DNA of 64,000 nt, taken from the NCBI GenBank assembly GCA_036389395.1, contig DASVPY010000117.1, positions 1 through 64,000 on the forward strand, given 5' to 3'. The number at the start of each line of letters is the position of its first letter. Within the stretch, counting starts at the first letter, position 1. Origin of the DNA: QHXQ01 sp036389395 (GTDB lineage: Bacteria; Acidobacteriota; Blastocatellia; Pyrinomonadales; Pyrinomonadaceae). Of this stretch, positions 19,202 through 28,553 are shown one piece after another. The notes under the pieces were generated by a model. The model saw only the letters and a program-made list of their open reading frames with translations. It was not told where the DNA came from and searched no databases. The translations under genes and the position numbers were made by a program.

Positions 19202-21142
19202 TCAGATGTTGTTGTAGAGCCGGCGGGTGAACAGTTCGCCGTTCACGCCGATCAGGCGCATCCAGAGCAGGTAGATTGTACCCGCGGGGCCGTTGAGCGC
19301 CAACGAATTGCTGTCGTTCTCGGGCGCGCTGGTGAGCCGGTAGTGCGGCCCCCAGTTCGAGGTGTTGGGATCGAGGGTCGTGTGCCAGATGTCCTGCGTC
19401 GTGCCGGGGGCGTTCACGCGGCGCGAGTAGAAGAGCCAGAGCGTGCCGAACGGATCGAGCAGCGCGTAAGGGGCCGAGGTGATGAACTGGTTGGTCTCGG
19501 GCACGAGGCTGATGGCGTCCCAGGTGTTGGTCGCCGGGTTGACCAGGCGGCGGTAGCAGATGCCGCCCGGCGCGGCCTGGATGGCCCAGAAGAGGCAGAG
19601 CGTGTTCGTACTGTCGAACACGAGGAAGGGCGCGGTGTCCGGGTTGGTCGAGTCGTGTGTGAAGAGGTTGGCGGGCGCGCCGCCGAAGGGGATTTGCACG
19701 GTCTGGATGTCCTGCGCCTGCGTGCGGTAGGCCACAAAGACGCTGTTGGCGGGGCCGCGGACGGCGTGCAGCTCGAAGGGCGTGGTCGGCACGCTGGCCG
19801 CCGCGCCGCCGAGCGCGGTCTTCGGGTTCGGGAAGCTGTTCGAGCCTACGTCGTAGCGGTTGAACTGCCAGGCCAGGCCCGTCTCCTCGTGCCAGAAGAC
19901 GATGGCCTGCGTGCCGATGTTGACGACGAAGGGCGCGCGCTGGCGGATGGCGGCGTCGTTCGCCACGGGCTGCTCGGCGGCAATCGCAAGCGACGTGTAG
20001 GTTGGGCCGCGGCGCAGGTGGATGTCCTCGTTGGTCGCGCCGGTCTGCGACTCGTAGACGAGCAGGAGTTGGCCCGTGTCGAGCAGTGTGGCGTGCGGGC
20101 TGCGCCGCTGGACGCCGGTGGTGAGTTGGGTCGCGGGGCCGAAGACGGGGCTGGCGGCGTTCGGGTCGAGCCGCGCGCCGAAGACGTGCGTGCCGCCGGC
20201 GCGGTCGGAAGTCCAGAAGGTGACGATGCCGCCCGAGGCGTCGTTGAGCGTGGCGCGCGCGATCTGATCGTTGCCGGGGTGCGCGGCGATGGGCTGCTCG
20301 GCGGTCATGGGGATCGTGCCGCGCAGCAGCGCGTTGATGGCGCTGCGCAGGCTGACGACGGGCCGGCCGAGGCCCTGGCGATAGCCGGTCGGGGCCGTGC
20401 CCAAGGTGTCTTCGATCAAGTGCGCGGGCGGCGTGAGCAGCCGCCGCTCGCGCACGTCCACGACATCGCCGATGTTGACGAGCGGGTCGCCGGTGCGGCG
20501 GGCGATGGTGGCGAGCGCGTAGTAGCTGTGCCCGCTGGCGTAGTCAATGCTGCCCTGAGAGGGCACGGTCGTGCCGGCGCGCACGCGCACCACCCACTCG
20601 CGCTTGAAGCGCACGCAGCTCTCCGTGCCGAGACCGGGGTGGATGAGCGTCGCGTCTTCGTTGGAGGTCACGAGCCGCTGCCACACGTCGAGGTAGACGG
20701 TGGCGGGGCCGGTGATGTTGGGCGGCGGCGTGATGACGGTCGTGCCGAGCGCGGCGGCGAGCGTCGCGGCGTTCGCGTGGCTGTTGTGCAGGGGCTGCGA
20801 GACGAAGGTGATGTCGGAGTCGATCAGCACGTCGAGGCCGTCCACTAGGCAGCGCCCGACGTGGCGCAGGCCGCGCTCGACGTTACTCGTGCCGGGCGGC
20901 GGCGCGGGCGCGCCCGCCTGGATCGTGAAGTCGTTGGCCGCGCCCGTGCCGACGACGTGGAAGCCGTCGTTGCCTTCGGGCACGCCGTCGCCGACGAACC
21001 ACTTGAGGAAGGCGCGCAGCTCGAACTGGCGGATGTCCTCGCGCTCGTTCTCGTCGGCGTCCACGATGACGACGCCCTGCTGCAAGCGGACGCCGACGTA
21101 GCGGCGCAAGGGGTCGAAGGTGTCAGGTGTCATCAAAGCCAT
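19202..21142 (-). CDS. DUF6519-like tail protein with beta-propeller-like C-terminus
   Basis: 646 residues from the ATG at 21142 (AAGGAGA upstream); open sequence further upstream belongs to another gene in a different frame. The N-terminus has a signature I recall from tail-like clusters: FDPLRRYVGVRLQQGVVIVD followed by ADENE (about 8-35). Residues about 290-640 show repeated beta blades with aromatic words such as TLCLFWAIQ, TLWLFYSRR and TIYLLWMR, resembling a sialidase-type propeller. Similar blades occur in the gpI-like protein two genes upstream. The likely role is a fibre or receptor-binding part at the baseplate. The domain name is from memory and not checked. Confidence 0.75.
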   Translation of the reverse strand: MALMTPDTFDPLRRYVGVRLQQGVVIVDADENEREDIRQFELRAFLKWFVGDGVPEGNDGFHVVGTGAANDFTIQAGAPAPPPGTSNVERGLRHVGRCLVDGLDVLIDSDITFVSQPLHNSHANAATLAAALGTTVITPPPNITGPATVYLDVWQRLVTSNEDATLIHPGLGTESCVRFKREWVVRVRAGTTVPSQGSIDYASGHSYYALATIARRTGDPLVNIGDVVDVRERRLLTPPAHLIEDTLGTAPTGYRQGLGRPVVSLRSAINALLRGTIPMTAEQPIAAHPGNDQIARATLNDASGGIVTFWTSDRAGGTHVFGARLDPNAASPVFGPATQLTTGVQRRSPHATLLDTGQLLLVYESQTGATNEDIHLRRGPTYTSLAIAAEQPVANDAAIRQRAPFVVNIGTQAIVFWHEETGLAWQFNRYDVGSNSFPNPKTALGGAAASVPTTPFELHAVRGPANSVFVAYRTQAQDIQTVQIPFGGAPANLFTHDSTNPDTAPFLVFDSTNTLCLFWAIQAAPGGICYRRLVNPATNTWDAISLVPETNQFITSAPYALLDPFGTLWLFYSRRVNAPGTTQDIWHTTLDPNTSNWGPHYRLTSAPENDSNSLALNGPAGTIYLLWMRLIGVNGELFTRRLYNNI

Positions 21143-21162
21143 GGCGCGAATCTCCTTGAAGC

Positions 21163-21708
21163 TCAGAACACCAGCCAGACGGTTCGTTCGAGCGTGCTCG
21201 TCGGGTCTTTGACGATGGCCGGGTGGGTCACGTAGTTGATGAGGACTCTGGTCGCGCCGAGCGTGCCGAAGAGGCCGAACTCGCGCAGGGTCAGGTTCGG
21301 GTGGTTCGGCCACGGCGAGGGCGGCAGACCGGGGCCGAGCTTGGCGACGATCTGGATTTTGCTGGTCGGCGTCGCAGAGATCGCGCCGGTCGTCAGGTCG
21401 AGGAATTGAATGTCGAGGTTGGCGGGCGTCACCTCGAACGGGAAGGGATCGACGAGCGCGGTCTGGGCGGGCGTGGCGGGCGGCGGCCCCGGCGGCAAGT
21501 CCCAGGCCGCCAGCCCCGCGCCGACCCACATGCCGCCGATGCCGGCCGTCGCGGGCGCGCCGCGCATGAAGGCGGCCAGCAGCCGGCGGCAGTCGGTGAC
21601 GATGGCGTTCGTGCGCCACGGGCGCGCCCACACGACGCGCCCGTCCGCGGCGCGCAGCACGTCGCGGTAGCGGCCGTGCAGGTGTTCCGTTACTCGTACG
21701 TCGGGCAT
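21163..21708 (-). CDS. small conserved tail-cluster protein
   Basis: 181 residues from the ATG at 21708, with GAGGAGCGAG just upstream. Open sequence further upstream in this frame is a shadow of the large gpI-like gene. Features are an N-terminal NAIVTDCRRLLAAFMRG segment, a Gly/Trp motif (GGMWVGAGLAAWD), a Pro-rich loop, and a C-terminal segment LREFGLFGTLGATRVLINYV. No catalytic motif. It sits between the gpI-like protein and the DUF6519-like protein with gaps of 23 and 20 bases, so it is part of the same distal baseplate module. Probably structural; I do not recognise a named family. Confidence 0.75.
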   Translation of the reverse strand: MPDVRVTEHLHGRYRDVLRAADGRVVWARPWRTNAIVTDCRRLLAAFMRGAPATAGIGGMWVGAGLAAWDLPPGPPPATPAQTALVDPFPFEVTPANLDIQFLDLTTGAISATPTSKIQIVAKLGPGLPPSPWPNHPNLTLREFGLFGTLGATRVLINYVTHPAIVKDPTSTLERTVWLVF

Positions 21709-21731
21709 AACTCGCTCCTCAACTGGGCCGC

Positions 21732-24700
21732 TCACTCGAAGGGCGGGAAGAAGGTGCGCCGCCGCAAAGAAGGCGGGTTCGCCGGATCGGCCGACACGTG
21801 CCCCAGCGTGTTCGACAGGATCATGATGACGTTCATCTGCGGGGCCGGCGCGGCGGCGTCCTCGCCCATGCCGGTGTAGAACTCGATGAACGGGTACTTG
21901 TCCTCGTAGCTCTCGCCGATCTCGACGCCCTTGCCGTAGACGAACTCGATGTCCACGCGCGGCGCGAGGATGACGACGACGCGCACGTTGATCGGCAGGA
22001 AGCGTTCGAGCACGGGCAGCAGCCGCTTGATCATCTGCTGCGACAGGGCCGAGTCGGGAATGGTCTGGCTCAGGTACAGCCCGACCGTGCCGCGCGTGTA
22101 GAACTCGTTGTCGAGCGGCGTGCCGCCCGCCGGGCGCTGCGGCGTGTAGTTGAGCAGGTCGCCCCACAGCGCGCGCCGCTTGTTGCGATCAATGTCGGCG
22201 AGCACGGCCGTGGTCGTGCCGGCGTAGCGGCGGAGCGTGCCGGCTTCGTTCAGCCGCGTGCTCCGCAGCACGGCGGGCAGCGCGGGGACTGCGCGCGGCA
22301 CGGTCACGCGGTTGTTGACCTTGGGCAGCGGGTGGACGCCCGCGCGCGAGAGCGGCACGCTGCGGTCGCTGCGGTAGAGCAGGAGCAGCGAGCCGTCGGG
22401 CATCAGGACGGGCGCGGGCGCTTGATCGGCCTGCGCGCCGGCCGTGACGACCGCGGGCGCGGAGACGGTGTTGGCGGCGGGCGTGACGTTGAGCGCCCAG
22501 AGGTCGCGCCCGCCGTTGCGGTCGGAGCAGAAGAAGACGCGCAGGTCGTTCGAGGCGAGGCGCACGGCGGCCGGCTCGCGGTCGGCGGCGCGACCGCCGA
22601 CGGGCGGCGCGGTGATCGCGACTTCGGCGTCCCAACTGTTCGTCGCCGGGTCGAAGACGCGGCGGCAGAGCGTCCAGGTGTCCGTGCCCGTGCCGGGCGT
22701 CTCAAGCCGCGAGAAGAAGAGCCAGATGCGGTTGGTCGCGTCGCGCACGGCGCACGGCTCGCGCGCGCCGCCCGGCGGCTCGCTGATGACCGTGACCGGC
22801 GTCCAGCTCGCACCGTTCCAGCGCGAGCTGACGATGCGCCAGTGCCCATCCCAGTGCTGCGCCCAGAAGAGCCAGACGACGCCGGCCGCGTCCACCACCG
22901 CCGCCAGGTCTGCGTTGCGCCCCATGAGCGCGGTCTCCACCGGCTGACTCTTGGCCCAGACGACCGCATCGCCCCAGCCGCCCGCCGCGCGCGCGTTCGC
23001 CGCGCCGAAGCCGAGACCGTGTGCCGCGTCCGAAGCTGCCAGATCAAGTTCGAGCAACTCGTCGCCGCTCGCGCCGAGCGTCTCCAGGAGGATCGTGTTG
23101 TCGGGCAGCGGCGTCGCGGCGACGTGCGTCAAGCGCGCGTTGAGCAGGGAGGCGAGCTGCGCCGCCGTCACGTTCTGCGGGGTGGCGAAGTCGGTCAGGG
23201 CGAACTCGACGCCGTCGGCATCAACCCAGTTGCCGCGCAGCACGAGCCGCGTGCCGGGTTTGATGACGAAGGGCTGCGCGACGCGGCCGCGCAGGCGCGC
23301 GGGCGCGGGCCGCTGCAACTGCCCGACGGCGTAGCGCAACTCGGTCGTGGCCTCGACGCGCAGCGACGCGTTCGGGCCGGTCATCGCCGTGTCAATCTGT
23401 ATGCGCCCGTCGGGCGTCGCGGACGCAGTCGCGGCGGGCAGCGCGGCGTTGATGGCCTGCGCGGCTTCGAGCGCCGTGGCCGCGCCGTTGACGACAAAGT
23501 CGGCGGCCTTGAAGCGCACGACGACGGGCGGCTGGTTGTTGATCGAGACGCAGAACTCCTGACCCGGCGCGAGCGGGAACGGCGCGCGCTCCGTGCCGAC
23601 GAGCATGGCGGGCAGCGCCACGCCGTCAATGGTCGTGCCCGTCGCCGTGTGGTTGCCGAGGCCGAAACCGAGCACGGGCGCGGCCGCGTTCGTGTGTACG
23701 TCGAGCCACGCGGCCCACAGTTGCGGCGGGTTTGCGGGCGGGATGATGGTGACGACCGCGGGATCGCTCTGCGCGACGCCGGGCGTGGCGGGCAGCGCGA
23801 ACGACTCGCCCCACTGACCCTGGCGGAAAGTTTTGTAGTATATGCGCCCCTGCGGCTCTGGATTCAGGTAGGCGTGGCGCGCGGCCCGCTCCGCGCCGGG
23901 CAGAAGCGGGCGCAGGCGTTCGGGCGGCAGCGTCTCGCCGGGCAACAGCGCGTGCGGGCGCGGCTCGCCGCTGAAGGCGTCGAGCGCCAGTCGCTCGGTG
24001 CGCTGCGCCTGCGGATCGTTCGCCTCGTAGAAGAGGCGCAGGCGCGACGCGAGACCGGGCAACTGCTCCTGCGTCGTGCTCAGCCGGCCGCGCGGCGCGC
24101 CTTCGAGCGTGACCAGCGTCGCGTTGTAGTGCTCGACGCGCAGGGCGGACGACGCGCCGGTCATGTGCGACGTGAGCACGAGCCGGCCGTCGGCGCGCGC
24201 CTCGACCGACAACTCGGAGAACTCGCGGTTGAGGACGGCGGCGACTTCCGGCGCGGTCGCGGCGGCGATGTTGGCGAAATCGCCCACGCGCAGGCGCACC
24301 GCGACGGGCAGGCGCTCTTCGGCCGTCACCGCGAACTCCATGTCGGGGCGCAAGGGGAAGGGCGCGGCCGTCGTGCTGACGAGCGTGGCGGGGAGTGTGC
24401 CCGCGCCCGTCGCTTCGTCGTTGCCCTCGGCGAAGCCGAGCGCGGGCGAAGCGTCGTGCGGCGCGCGCCAGCCCGCCGGTTGTTCGCGGATGGCGAAGAC
24501 GTTGAACTGCGGCGGCAAATTTGTGCGCGTGATGTTCTGCGCGAACTCCGCGACCTGCGTGTACCAGCCCGTGTAGCGGTTGACGATGGCGCGCAGGTTC
24601 GCGGGCGTGCCGACCGTGCGGTAGAGCCACGGCGAGGATTTGACCTCGTTGCGCTGCGCCGAGACGGGCAGCGTCCTGTCCGGCTCCCAGCCGAGCCACT

Positions 24701-25307
24701 GCGCGAGTTGCGGCAAGAATTGCGCGGGCGCGTTGTCCACGTCGTAGAGCTGGCGCAAGCCTTCGGCCGTGCTGCGCATCAGGTCGAGCGCGGGGGCGGT
24801 GGCGTGGAAGAAACGTTCGAGCGGCCCGCGCCCGCGCAGAGGCGGCGGCAGCGCGGCGAGCGCGGCGATGACAGCGGGCGGCAGCGCCGACAGTTCTTCG
24901 GGGGCGAGCCGGTCGTAGCGGCGGTGCGCCGCGGGCAGCAGGCGGTAGAGCCGTTCGGGCAGCGCGTAGTCGGCGGTGGCGAGCGCGTAGGCGCGCGCGC
25001 CGTCGGCGGCGTAGAAGGCCGGCGTGGCCCCGTTGTCCACGGCGAAGATCGTGTAGTAGTAAGTCGTCAGCGGCTTGAGGTCTTCGTCTACGAAACGCGA
25101 GATGACCGGCCCGCCGTGCGCCGCTTGACCGTAGACGACGACGCCGTCCGTTTGGTCGAGCGGGTAGGTGCGCTCGCGGCGGACGATGCGCAGGCCTGCG
25201 AGCGCGACGGGCGCGGTGAAGTCCGTGGCGGGCGGGTTCTGCCACGTCAGCGCGATGCTCGCGCCGGTCAGTTGTGGGGTGGCGCGCGCGCCCGTGACCG
25301 TCTTCAT
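21732..25307 (-). CDS. giant gpI-like tail protein with inserted binding modules
   Basis: 1191 residues. Residues 1-110 look like a fibronectin III domain (LTWQNPPATDF, LKPLTTYYYTIFAVDNG). About 110-270 match the phage P2 gpI/TIGR02242-type baseplate domain (FLPQLAQWLGWEPD, LYRTVGTPANLRAIVNRYTG). Then come three copies of a roughly 90-residue module (about 319-404, 577-659, 682-776) shared with the sheath and the 284-residue protein, a beta-propeller-like region (about 780-1010; VVWLFWAQHWDGHW, RIWLFFSRLE) and a C-terminal domain. It overlaps the baseplate J gene by four bases (ATGA), indicating translational coupling. P2 gpI is only about 180 residues, so most of this protein is extra and may decorate the baseplate or bind targets. 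Confidence 0.85.
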   Translation of the reverse strand: MKTVTGARATPQLTGASIALTWQNPPATDFTAPVALAGLRIVRRERTYPLDQTDGVVVYGQAAHGGPVISRFVDEDLKPLTTYYYTIFAVDNGATPAFYAADGARAYALATADYALPERLYRLLPAAHRRYDRLAPEELSALPPAVIAALAALPPPLRGRGPLERFFHATAPALDLMRSTAEGLRQLYDVDNAPAQFLPQLAQWLGWEPDRTLPVSAQRNEVKSSPWLYRTVGTPANLRAIVNRYTGWYTQVAEFAQNITRTNLPPQFNVFAIREQPAGWRAPHDASPALGFAEGNDEATGAGTLPATLVSTTAAPFPLRPDMEFAVTAEERLPVAVRLRVGDFANIAAATAPEVAAVLNREFSELSVEARADGRLVLTSHMTGASSALRVEHYNATLVTLEGAPRGRLSTTQEQLPGLASRLRLFYEANDPQAQRTERLALDAFSGEPRPHALLPGETLPPERLRPLLPGAERAARHAYLNPEPQGRIYYKTFRQGQWGESFALPATPGVAQSDPAVVTIIPPANPPQLWAAWLDVHTNAAAPVLGFGLGNHTATGTTIDGVALPAMLVGTERAPFPLAPGQEFCVSINNQPPVVVRFKAADFVVNGAATALEAAQAINAALPAATASATPDGRIQIDTAMTGPNASLRVEATTELRYAVGQLQRPAPARLRGRVAQPFVIKPGTRLVLRGNWVDADGVEFALTDFATPQNVTAAQLASLLNARLTHVAATPLPDNTILLETLGASGDELLELDLAASDAAHGLGFGAANARAAGGWGDAVVWAKSQPVETALMGRNADLAAVVDAAGVVWLFWAQHWDGHWRIVSSRWNGASWTPVTVISEPPGGAREPCAVRDATNRIWLFFSRLETPGTGTDTWTLCRRVFDPATNSWDAEVAITAPPVGGRAADREPAAVRLASNDLRVFFCSDRNGGRDLWALNVTPAANTVSAPAVVTAGAQADQAPAPVLMPDGSLLLLYRSDRSVPLSRAGVHPLPKVNNRVTVPRAVPALPAVLRSTRLNEAGTLRRYAGTTTAVLADIDRNKRRALWGDLLNYTPQRPAGGTPLDNEFYTRGTVGLYLSQTIPDSALSQQMIKRLLPVLERFLPINVRVVVILAPRVDIEFVYGKGVEIGESYEDKYPFIEFYTGMGEDAAAPAPQMNVIMILSNTLGHVSADPANPPSLRRRTFFPPFE

Positions 25308-26866
25308 TGCTGCACGCCCCCCTGGATGATGGTGAAGATGGGCGGCCGGAACGACGGGTTGAGCGGGTTGATCGGCGTGTCGGGGTTGTCGCGGTAGCCG
25401 GCGCGCGGCAGTTCGTCGGGCGCGAGTTCGATGACGCCGTCGGCCTTCACGTCCGACAGGTTAGGGTCGAGCGGGTCGGCGAAGGTGCTGAACTTGAAGA
25501 CGGTGAGCGACGAGACGTATTCGAGGCTCTGGATCACGTCGTAAATCTTGCTCAGGTAGATCGGCTGCCCGAACTCGACCGCGTCGAAGGCGAGGTAGTC
25601 GGCGACGGCGCGCTCGACCGCGGCGCGCACGTCCGACTGCGTGTAGAACGGTTTGGCGCGGATGATCGCGCCGAGGTAGATGTCCACGGGGCGCGGCCCC
25701 GTGATCTGCAACTCGGCGGCGAGCAGCCGGCGGCTCTCGAAGTAGGCGAGCAGATCGCGCACCAACAACTCGGACGGCGGCGCGACCTGACCCGAAGGCG
25801 CGACGTAGAGCACGACGCGGTTCCAGTCGGGCGCAACCGCCCGCGCCTTGCCCACGCCGGGCACTTGCATGGCGAGGTCTACGTAATCCTGGTTGGTGAC
25901 GGCGCGCTCCTGCGCGCGGAAGAGGCGCGGCGCGAGCGTGCGCGCGCGGCGGAAGTCTTCGCGCTCCATGCCGCCCGCCGCGGCCTGCGGGTTGGTCGCC
26001 TCCTGCACCTGCGCGAGCGCGGAGCGGAACGGCGTGCCGGCGGGCACGTTGCCGCGCGCGCCCCCGCCGATGCGGTAGCGCGCCCGGATGGTGACGGGCG
26101 TGACTGACGTGCCGCGCGGCGGCACAGCGCCGTTCAGGCCGTCGCCGAAGAGCACGGCGGCCGCGCCGTCGGCGTCGTACTGCACGACGTAGTGATGATC
26201 CGCGGGGCTGCTCGTCGCCAGCGTCTCGACCTCCTGCCAGAGCACGGGCACGCCCGTCTGATCCGTGACCGAGACGAGGACGGAGCCGGCGATGACGGGC
26301 CGCTTGCGCAGCGCGTAGAGCTGGTTCGCGCTGCCGTCGGAGACCGCCAGCGGCACGTCCTCCTGCGTCGTGCCTTCGACCACGGGCAGCGGGAAGAAGT
26401 AGCGCAGGTTCTTCGAGTCGGCGGGCGTCAGCTCGTTGTTCTGGATGACGACGGCGCGCTCGGACTCGAACGTCAACTGCGTGTCGTCGGGGAGCGAGAC
26501 GAAGAACTGCGTGCCGGCGGGGACGGTGACGGGCGGGACGGTGGTCGTCGCGTCGAAGGCGAGCCGCAGGTTGGCGGAAGCGGGCGCGGGCGGGCGCAGT
26601 TCGTAGCCGATCAGGCGCAGGAGTTGCGTCAGGGCGGCCGGCTCGTCGGAGGTGGCGGGGAAGAGGTTGCCGGCGATGCGCGTCTGGTAGTAGAGCGTGA
26701 TGTCGCAGGCGTAGGCGAACAACTCGACGAGCAGCACGCCGAGGTCGCTCTCGCTGAAGTCCGTCCACTCGGGCACGCGCGCGCGGGCGAGCGCCAGCAT
26801 CGAGTCGCGCAGAGACTCGTAGCCGATGTTGGTGTAGTCAACCGGGATGGGCAGCTCGTCAGCCAT
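25304..26866 (-). CDS. baseplate J-like protein
   Basis: 520 residues. The N-terminal segment (VPEWTDFSESDLGVLLVELF) and AYACDITLYYQTRIAGNLF are typical of baseplate J/gp6-like wedge proteins, followed by VTVPAGTQFFV and, in the C-terminal half, RFRAQE-type and TNQDYVDLAMQVPGV motifs. In contractile tails this forms the ring that holds the hub and transmits the signal to the sheath. It is preceded by the gp25 gene and overlaps the gpI-like gene by four bases, the standard gp25-J-I order. The ribosome site is weak. It lacks signs of truncation. Confidence 0.93.
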   Translation of the reverse strand: MADELPIPVDYTNIGYESLRDSMLALARARVPEWTDFSESDLGVLLVELFAYACDITLYYQTRIAGNLFPATSDEPAALTQLLRLIGYELRPPAPASANLRLAFDATTTVPPVTVPAGTQFFVSLPDDTQLTFESERAVVIQNNELTPADSKNLRYFFPLPVVEGTTQEDVPLAVSDGSANQLYALRKRPVIAGSVLVSVTDQTGVPVLWQEVETLATSSPADHHYVVQYDADGAAAVLFGDGLNGAVPPRGTSVTPVTIRARYRIGGGARGNVPAGTPFRSALAQVQEATNPQAAAGGMEREDFRRARTLAPRLFRAQERAVTNQDYVDLAMQVPGVGKARAVAPDWNRVVLYVAPSGQVAPPSELLVRDLLAYFESRRLLAAELQITGPRPVDIYLGAIIRAKPFYTQSDVRAAVERAVADYLAFDAVEFGQPIYLSKIYDVIQSLEYVSSLTVFKFSTFADPLDPNLSDVKADGVIELAPDELPRAGYRDNPDTPINPLNPSFRPPIFTIIQGGVQQ

Positions 26867-26875
26867 AAATTTGTG

Positions 26876-27244
26876 TTAGGCCAGTTGCAGGCGCAGCCGC
26901 CGGACAACGTCGCGCGGGTTGGCGCGGTACTCGATGACGATGGTCAGCACCTCTTCCTTGGAGACGAGGGAGAGCGGCGAAGTCAACTGCACTTCGGGCA
27001 GGAAGAGGCGCAAGGCCTGTTCCAACTCGTGCCGGATGAGCGCGCGCAAGGTGGCGTCGTTGGGCGCTTGCACGCGCTGGTGGACGCCGCCGCCGTAGGT
27101 GCGCAGCATCGCCCGCTCGCCGAGCCGCGTGCTCAAGAGGTGACGCACGTTCTGCTCGATCTTCTCGAAGTCGCGCGCCCGCCTGACGCCGCCGTCAAAG
27201 CGGAACGGGAACGCGAACCCTGTCAGCCGCTCGTCCATCTTCAT
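26876..27244 (-). CDS. gp25/GPW-like baseplate wedge protein
   Basis: 122 residues from the ATG at 27244 (a second ATG at 27238 is possible). The gp25 core is present: GFAFPFRF, then EKIEQNVRHLLSTRLGERAM, LRTYGGGVHQRVQ, and a C-terminal strand IVIEYRAN. Gp25 has lysozyme-like fold but a structural role, joining sheath and baseplate. It lies nine bases before the baseplate J gene. Upstream of it a 75-base gap separates it from the 151-residue protein. Family assignment is firm from the LRTYGGG motif and position. Confidence 0.92.
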   Translation of the reverse strand: MKMDERLTGFAFPFRFDGGVRRARDFEKIEQNVRHLLSTRLGERAMLRTYGGGVHQRVQAPNDATLRALIRHELEQALRLFLPEVQLTSPLSLVSKEEVLTIVIEYRANPRDVVRRLRLQLA

Positions 27245-27319
27245 CTCATGCGCGGCGCGTCTCGTCGCGCGCCCACTGCTCCGTGCTCCGTGCTCTCGCG
27301 CCTCCTGCGTTGTGCCCAA

Positions 27320-27775
27320 CTATTCGAGCCGCCCCGCCAGGCTCGCGGGCGCGGGCGGCGGCGCGGCGGGCGGCGCGGGCACGTCGGCCACCTTCTGCTG
27401 CAACTCCTTTTCGGGCGCTGTCACCGCGTTCCAGGCGCTGAAGGCCTGCGCCACGCCCTGCTGCCACGTCGCCAGGGCCGTGAGCCACGCGCCCACGGCC
27501 GCGATCCACTGCCAGAAGGCGGCGTCGTCCGCGGCCGCCGAAGTCACGCGCGCCTTCGTCGTGGCGATGTCGAAAACGGCCTGACCGAAGGGGCGTATGT
27601 TCTTCTTCACCTCGTCCTTGTCGAGATTGGCGAGCGCCTTGGTCAGACTCTTGATCTTCTCCTCGTCGCCCTCCAACTGCGCTTGCGCCAGGTCGGCGAG
27701 GATCGGCACGCGCATCGCGTCTATGAACGCCTGCGTGCAGACCGCGTCGTTGGGGCCGAGGCCCGGCTGCGCCAT
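27320..27775 (-). CDS. unknown helical tail-cluster protein
   Basis: 151 residues with an excellent AAGGAGGG ribosome site. The sequence is mostly alpha-helical and charged (LAQAQLEGDEEKIKSLTKAL), with a Trp/Ala helix (FWQWIAAVGAWLTALATWQQ) and a Pro/Ala-rich tail (PAPPAAPPPAPASL). No membrane segment of full strength and no enzyme motif. Located between the hydrophobic 236-residue protein and gp25, 14 bases after the former. I do not recognise the family; a baseplate accessory or chaperone is possible. Confidence 0.75.
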   Translation of the reverse strand: MAQPGLGPNDAVCTQAFIDAMRVPILADLAQAQLEGDEEKIKSLTKALANLDKDEVKKNIRPFGQAVFDIATTKARVTSAAADDAAFWQWIAAVGAWLTALATWQQGVAQAFSAWNAVTAPEKELQQKVADVPAPPAAPPPAPASLAGRLE

Positions 27776-27789
27776 CCGTCCAACCCTCC

Positions 27790-28500
27790 TTAACCCGGCA
27801 GACTCTTGAGCACGTCGTGCAGCGCCGCGATCTTCTCGTGCAGCGAAGCGATCACTTCCTTCAGGTCGGCGGCCGCGGACATGTCCATGCTCGGCGGCTC
27901 GATCTGTATGCCGGCGATGCTGCCGATGATGTTGACGATGCTGAGCAAGGGCGCGATAGGCCCGAGCGAGGCCATCGCCTGCGCCATGGCGATGTCGGCG
28001 TTCGCCGACGCGCAGTCGAGCGAGAGCGACAGCACGGGGCTGGCGATGGACGGGTCGGCCGCCATCTGCGCCTTGAGTTCGCCGAGCTGCGCCTGCAAGG
28101 CGATGACGCTCTCAAGCTGAGAGATGAAACATTCGAGGAACGTGATGATCAGATTCAGCACGCCCTTGATCGTGAGCGCGATGCCGGCCGGCGTGAGCGC
28201 GACGAAGAGGCCGGCGAGCTTGCCGATGGCCTCGATCAGATCAGGGCCTTTGATGAGCGGGTTGGTGGCGAAGTCGGCGAGCGCCTTCAGCACGCCGAGG
28301 ATGTTCAGGATGGGCGCGAGACCGGCGAGCGCCGGCGAGAGCTGCGCCATCAGGTTCATCATGACGGAGCAGTCGGTCGGCATCCCGGCCGAGAAGTCGA
28401 GGAAGCCGCTCAGCTCCGCGCCGCCGATCAGCTTCACGTTGAACGCCGCCGGCACGTCCGGCAGACTGACGCAAGGGATTTCGATGCCAACTTCCGCCAT
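27790..28500 (-). CDS. unknown hydrophobic tail-cluster protein
   Basis: 236 residues, GGAG ribosome site. The N-terminus is beta-like (VGIEIPCVSLPDVPAAFNVK), followed by long hydrophobic helices (LAPILNILGVLKALADFATN, LVALTPAGI-type segments, LNLIITFLECFISQLESVIA) and a coiled-coil C-terminus. The hydrophobicity suggests either membrane contact or a helical bundle buried in the particle. It follows the spike gene by 53 bases and precedes the 151-residue protein, the place where other clusters have PAAR or tip genes, but it has no PAAR features. Unknown function; it may shape the tip or interact with membranes. Confidence 0.75.
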   Translation of the reverse strand: MAEVGIEIPCVSLPDVPAAFNVKLIGGAELSGFLDFSAGMPTDCSVMMNLMAQLSPALAGLAPILNILGVLKALADFATNPLIKGPDLIEAIGKLAGLFVALTPAGIALTIKGVLNLIITFLECFISQLESVIALQAQLGELKAQMAADPSIASPVLSLSLDCASANADIAMAQAMASLGPIAPLLSIVNIIGSIAGIQIEPPSMDMSAAADLKEVIASLHEKIAALHDVLKSLPG

Positions 28501-28553
28501 CGTTATTTACTCCGACTGCTTCGTGCGGGTCTCTCCCAAGTCTGCGGCGCGGC

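Noticed and set aside
19202..21631. Longer version of the DUF6519-like gene starting at 21631.
   Set aside because: The extra 163 residues overlap the neighbouring 181-residue gene in another frame and are low-complexity; the ATG at 21142 has a good ribosome site.
22189..25397. Very long plus-strand open frame opposite the gpI-like gene.
   Set aside because: It is the mirror of a high-GC minus-strand gene with Arg/Ala-rich translation; the minus strand encodes recognisable tail domains and good ribosome sites.
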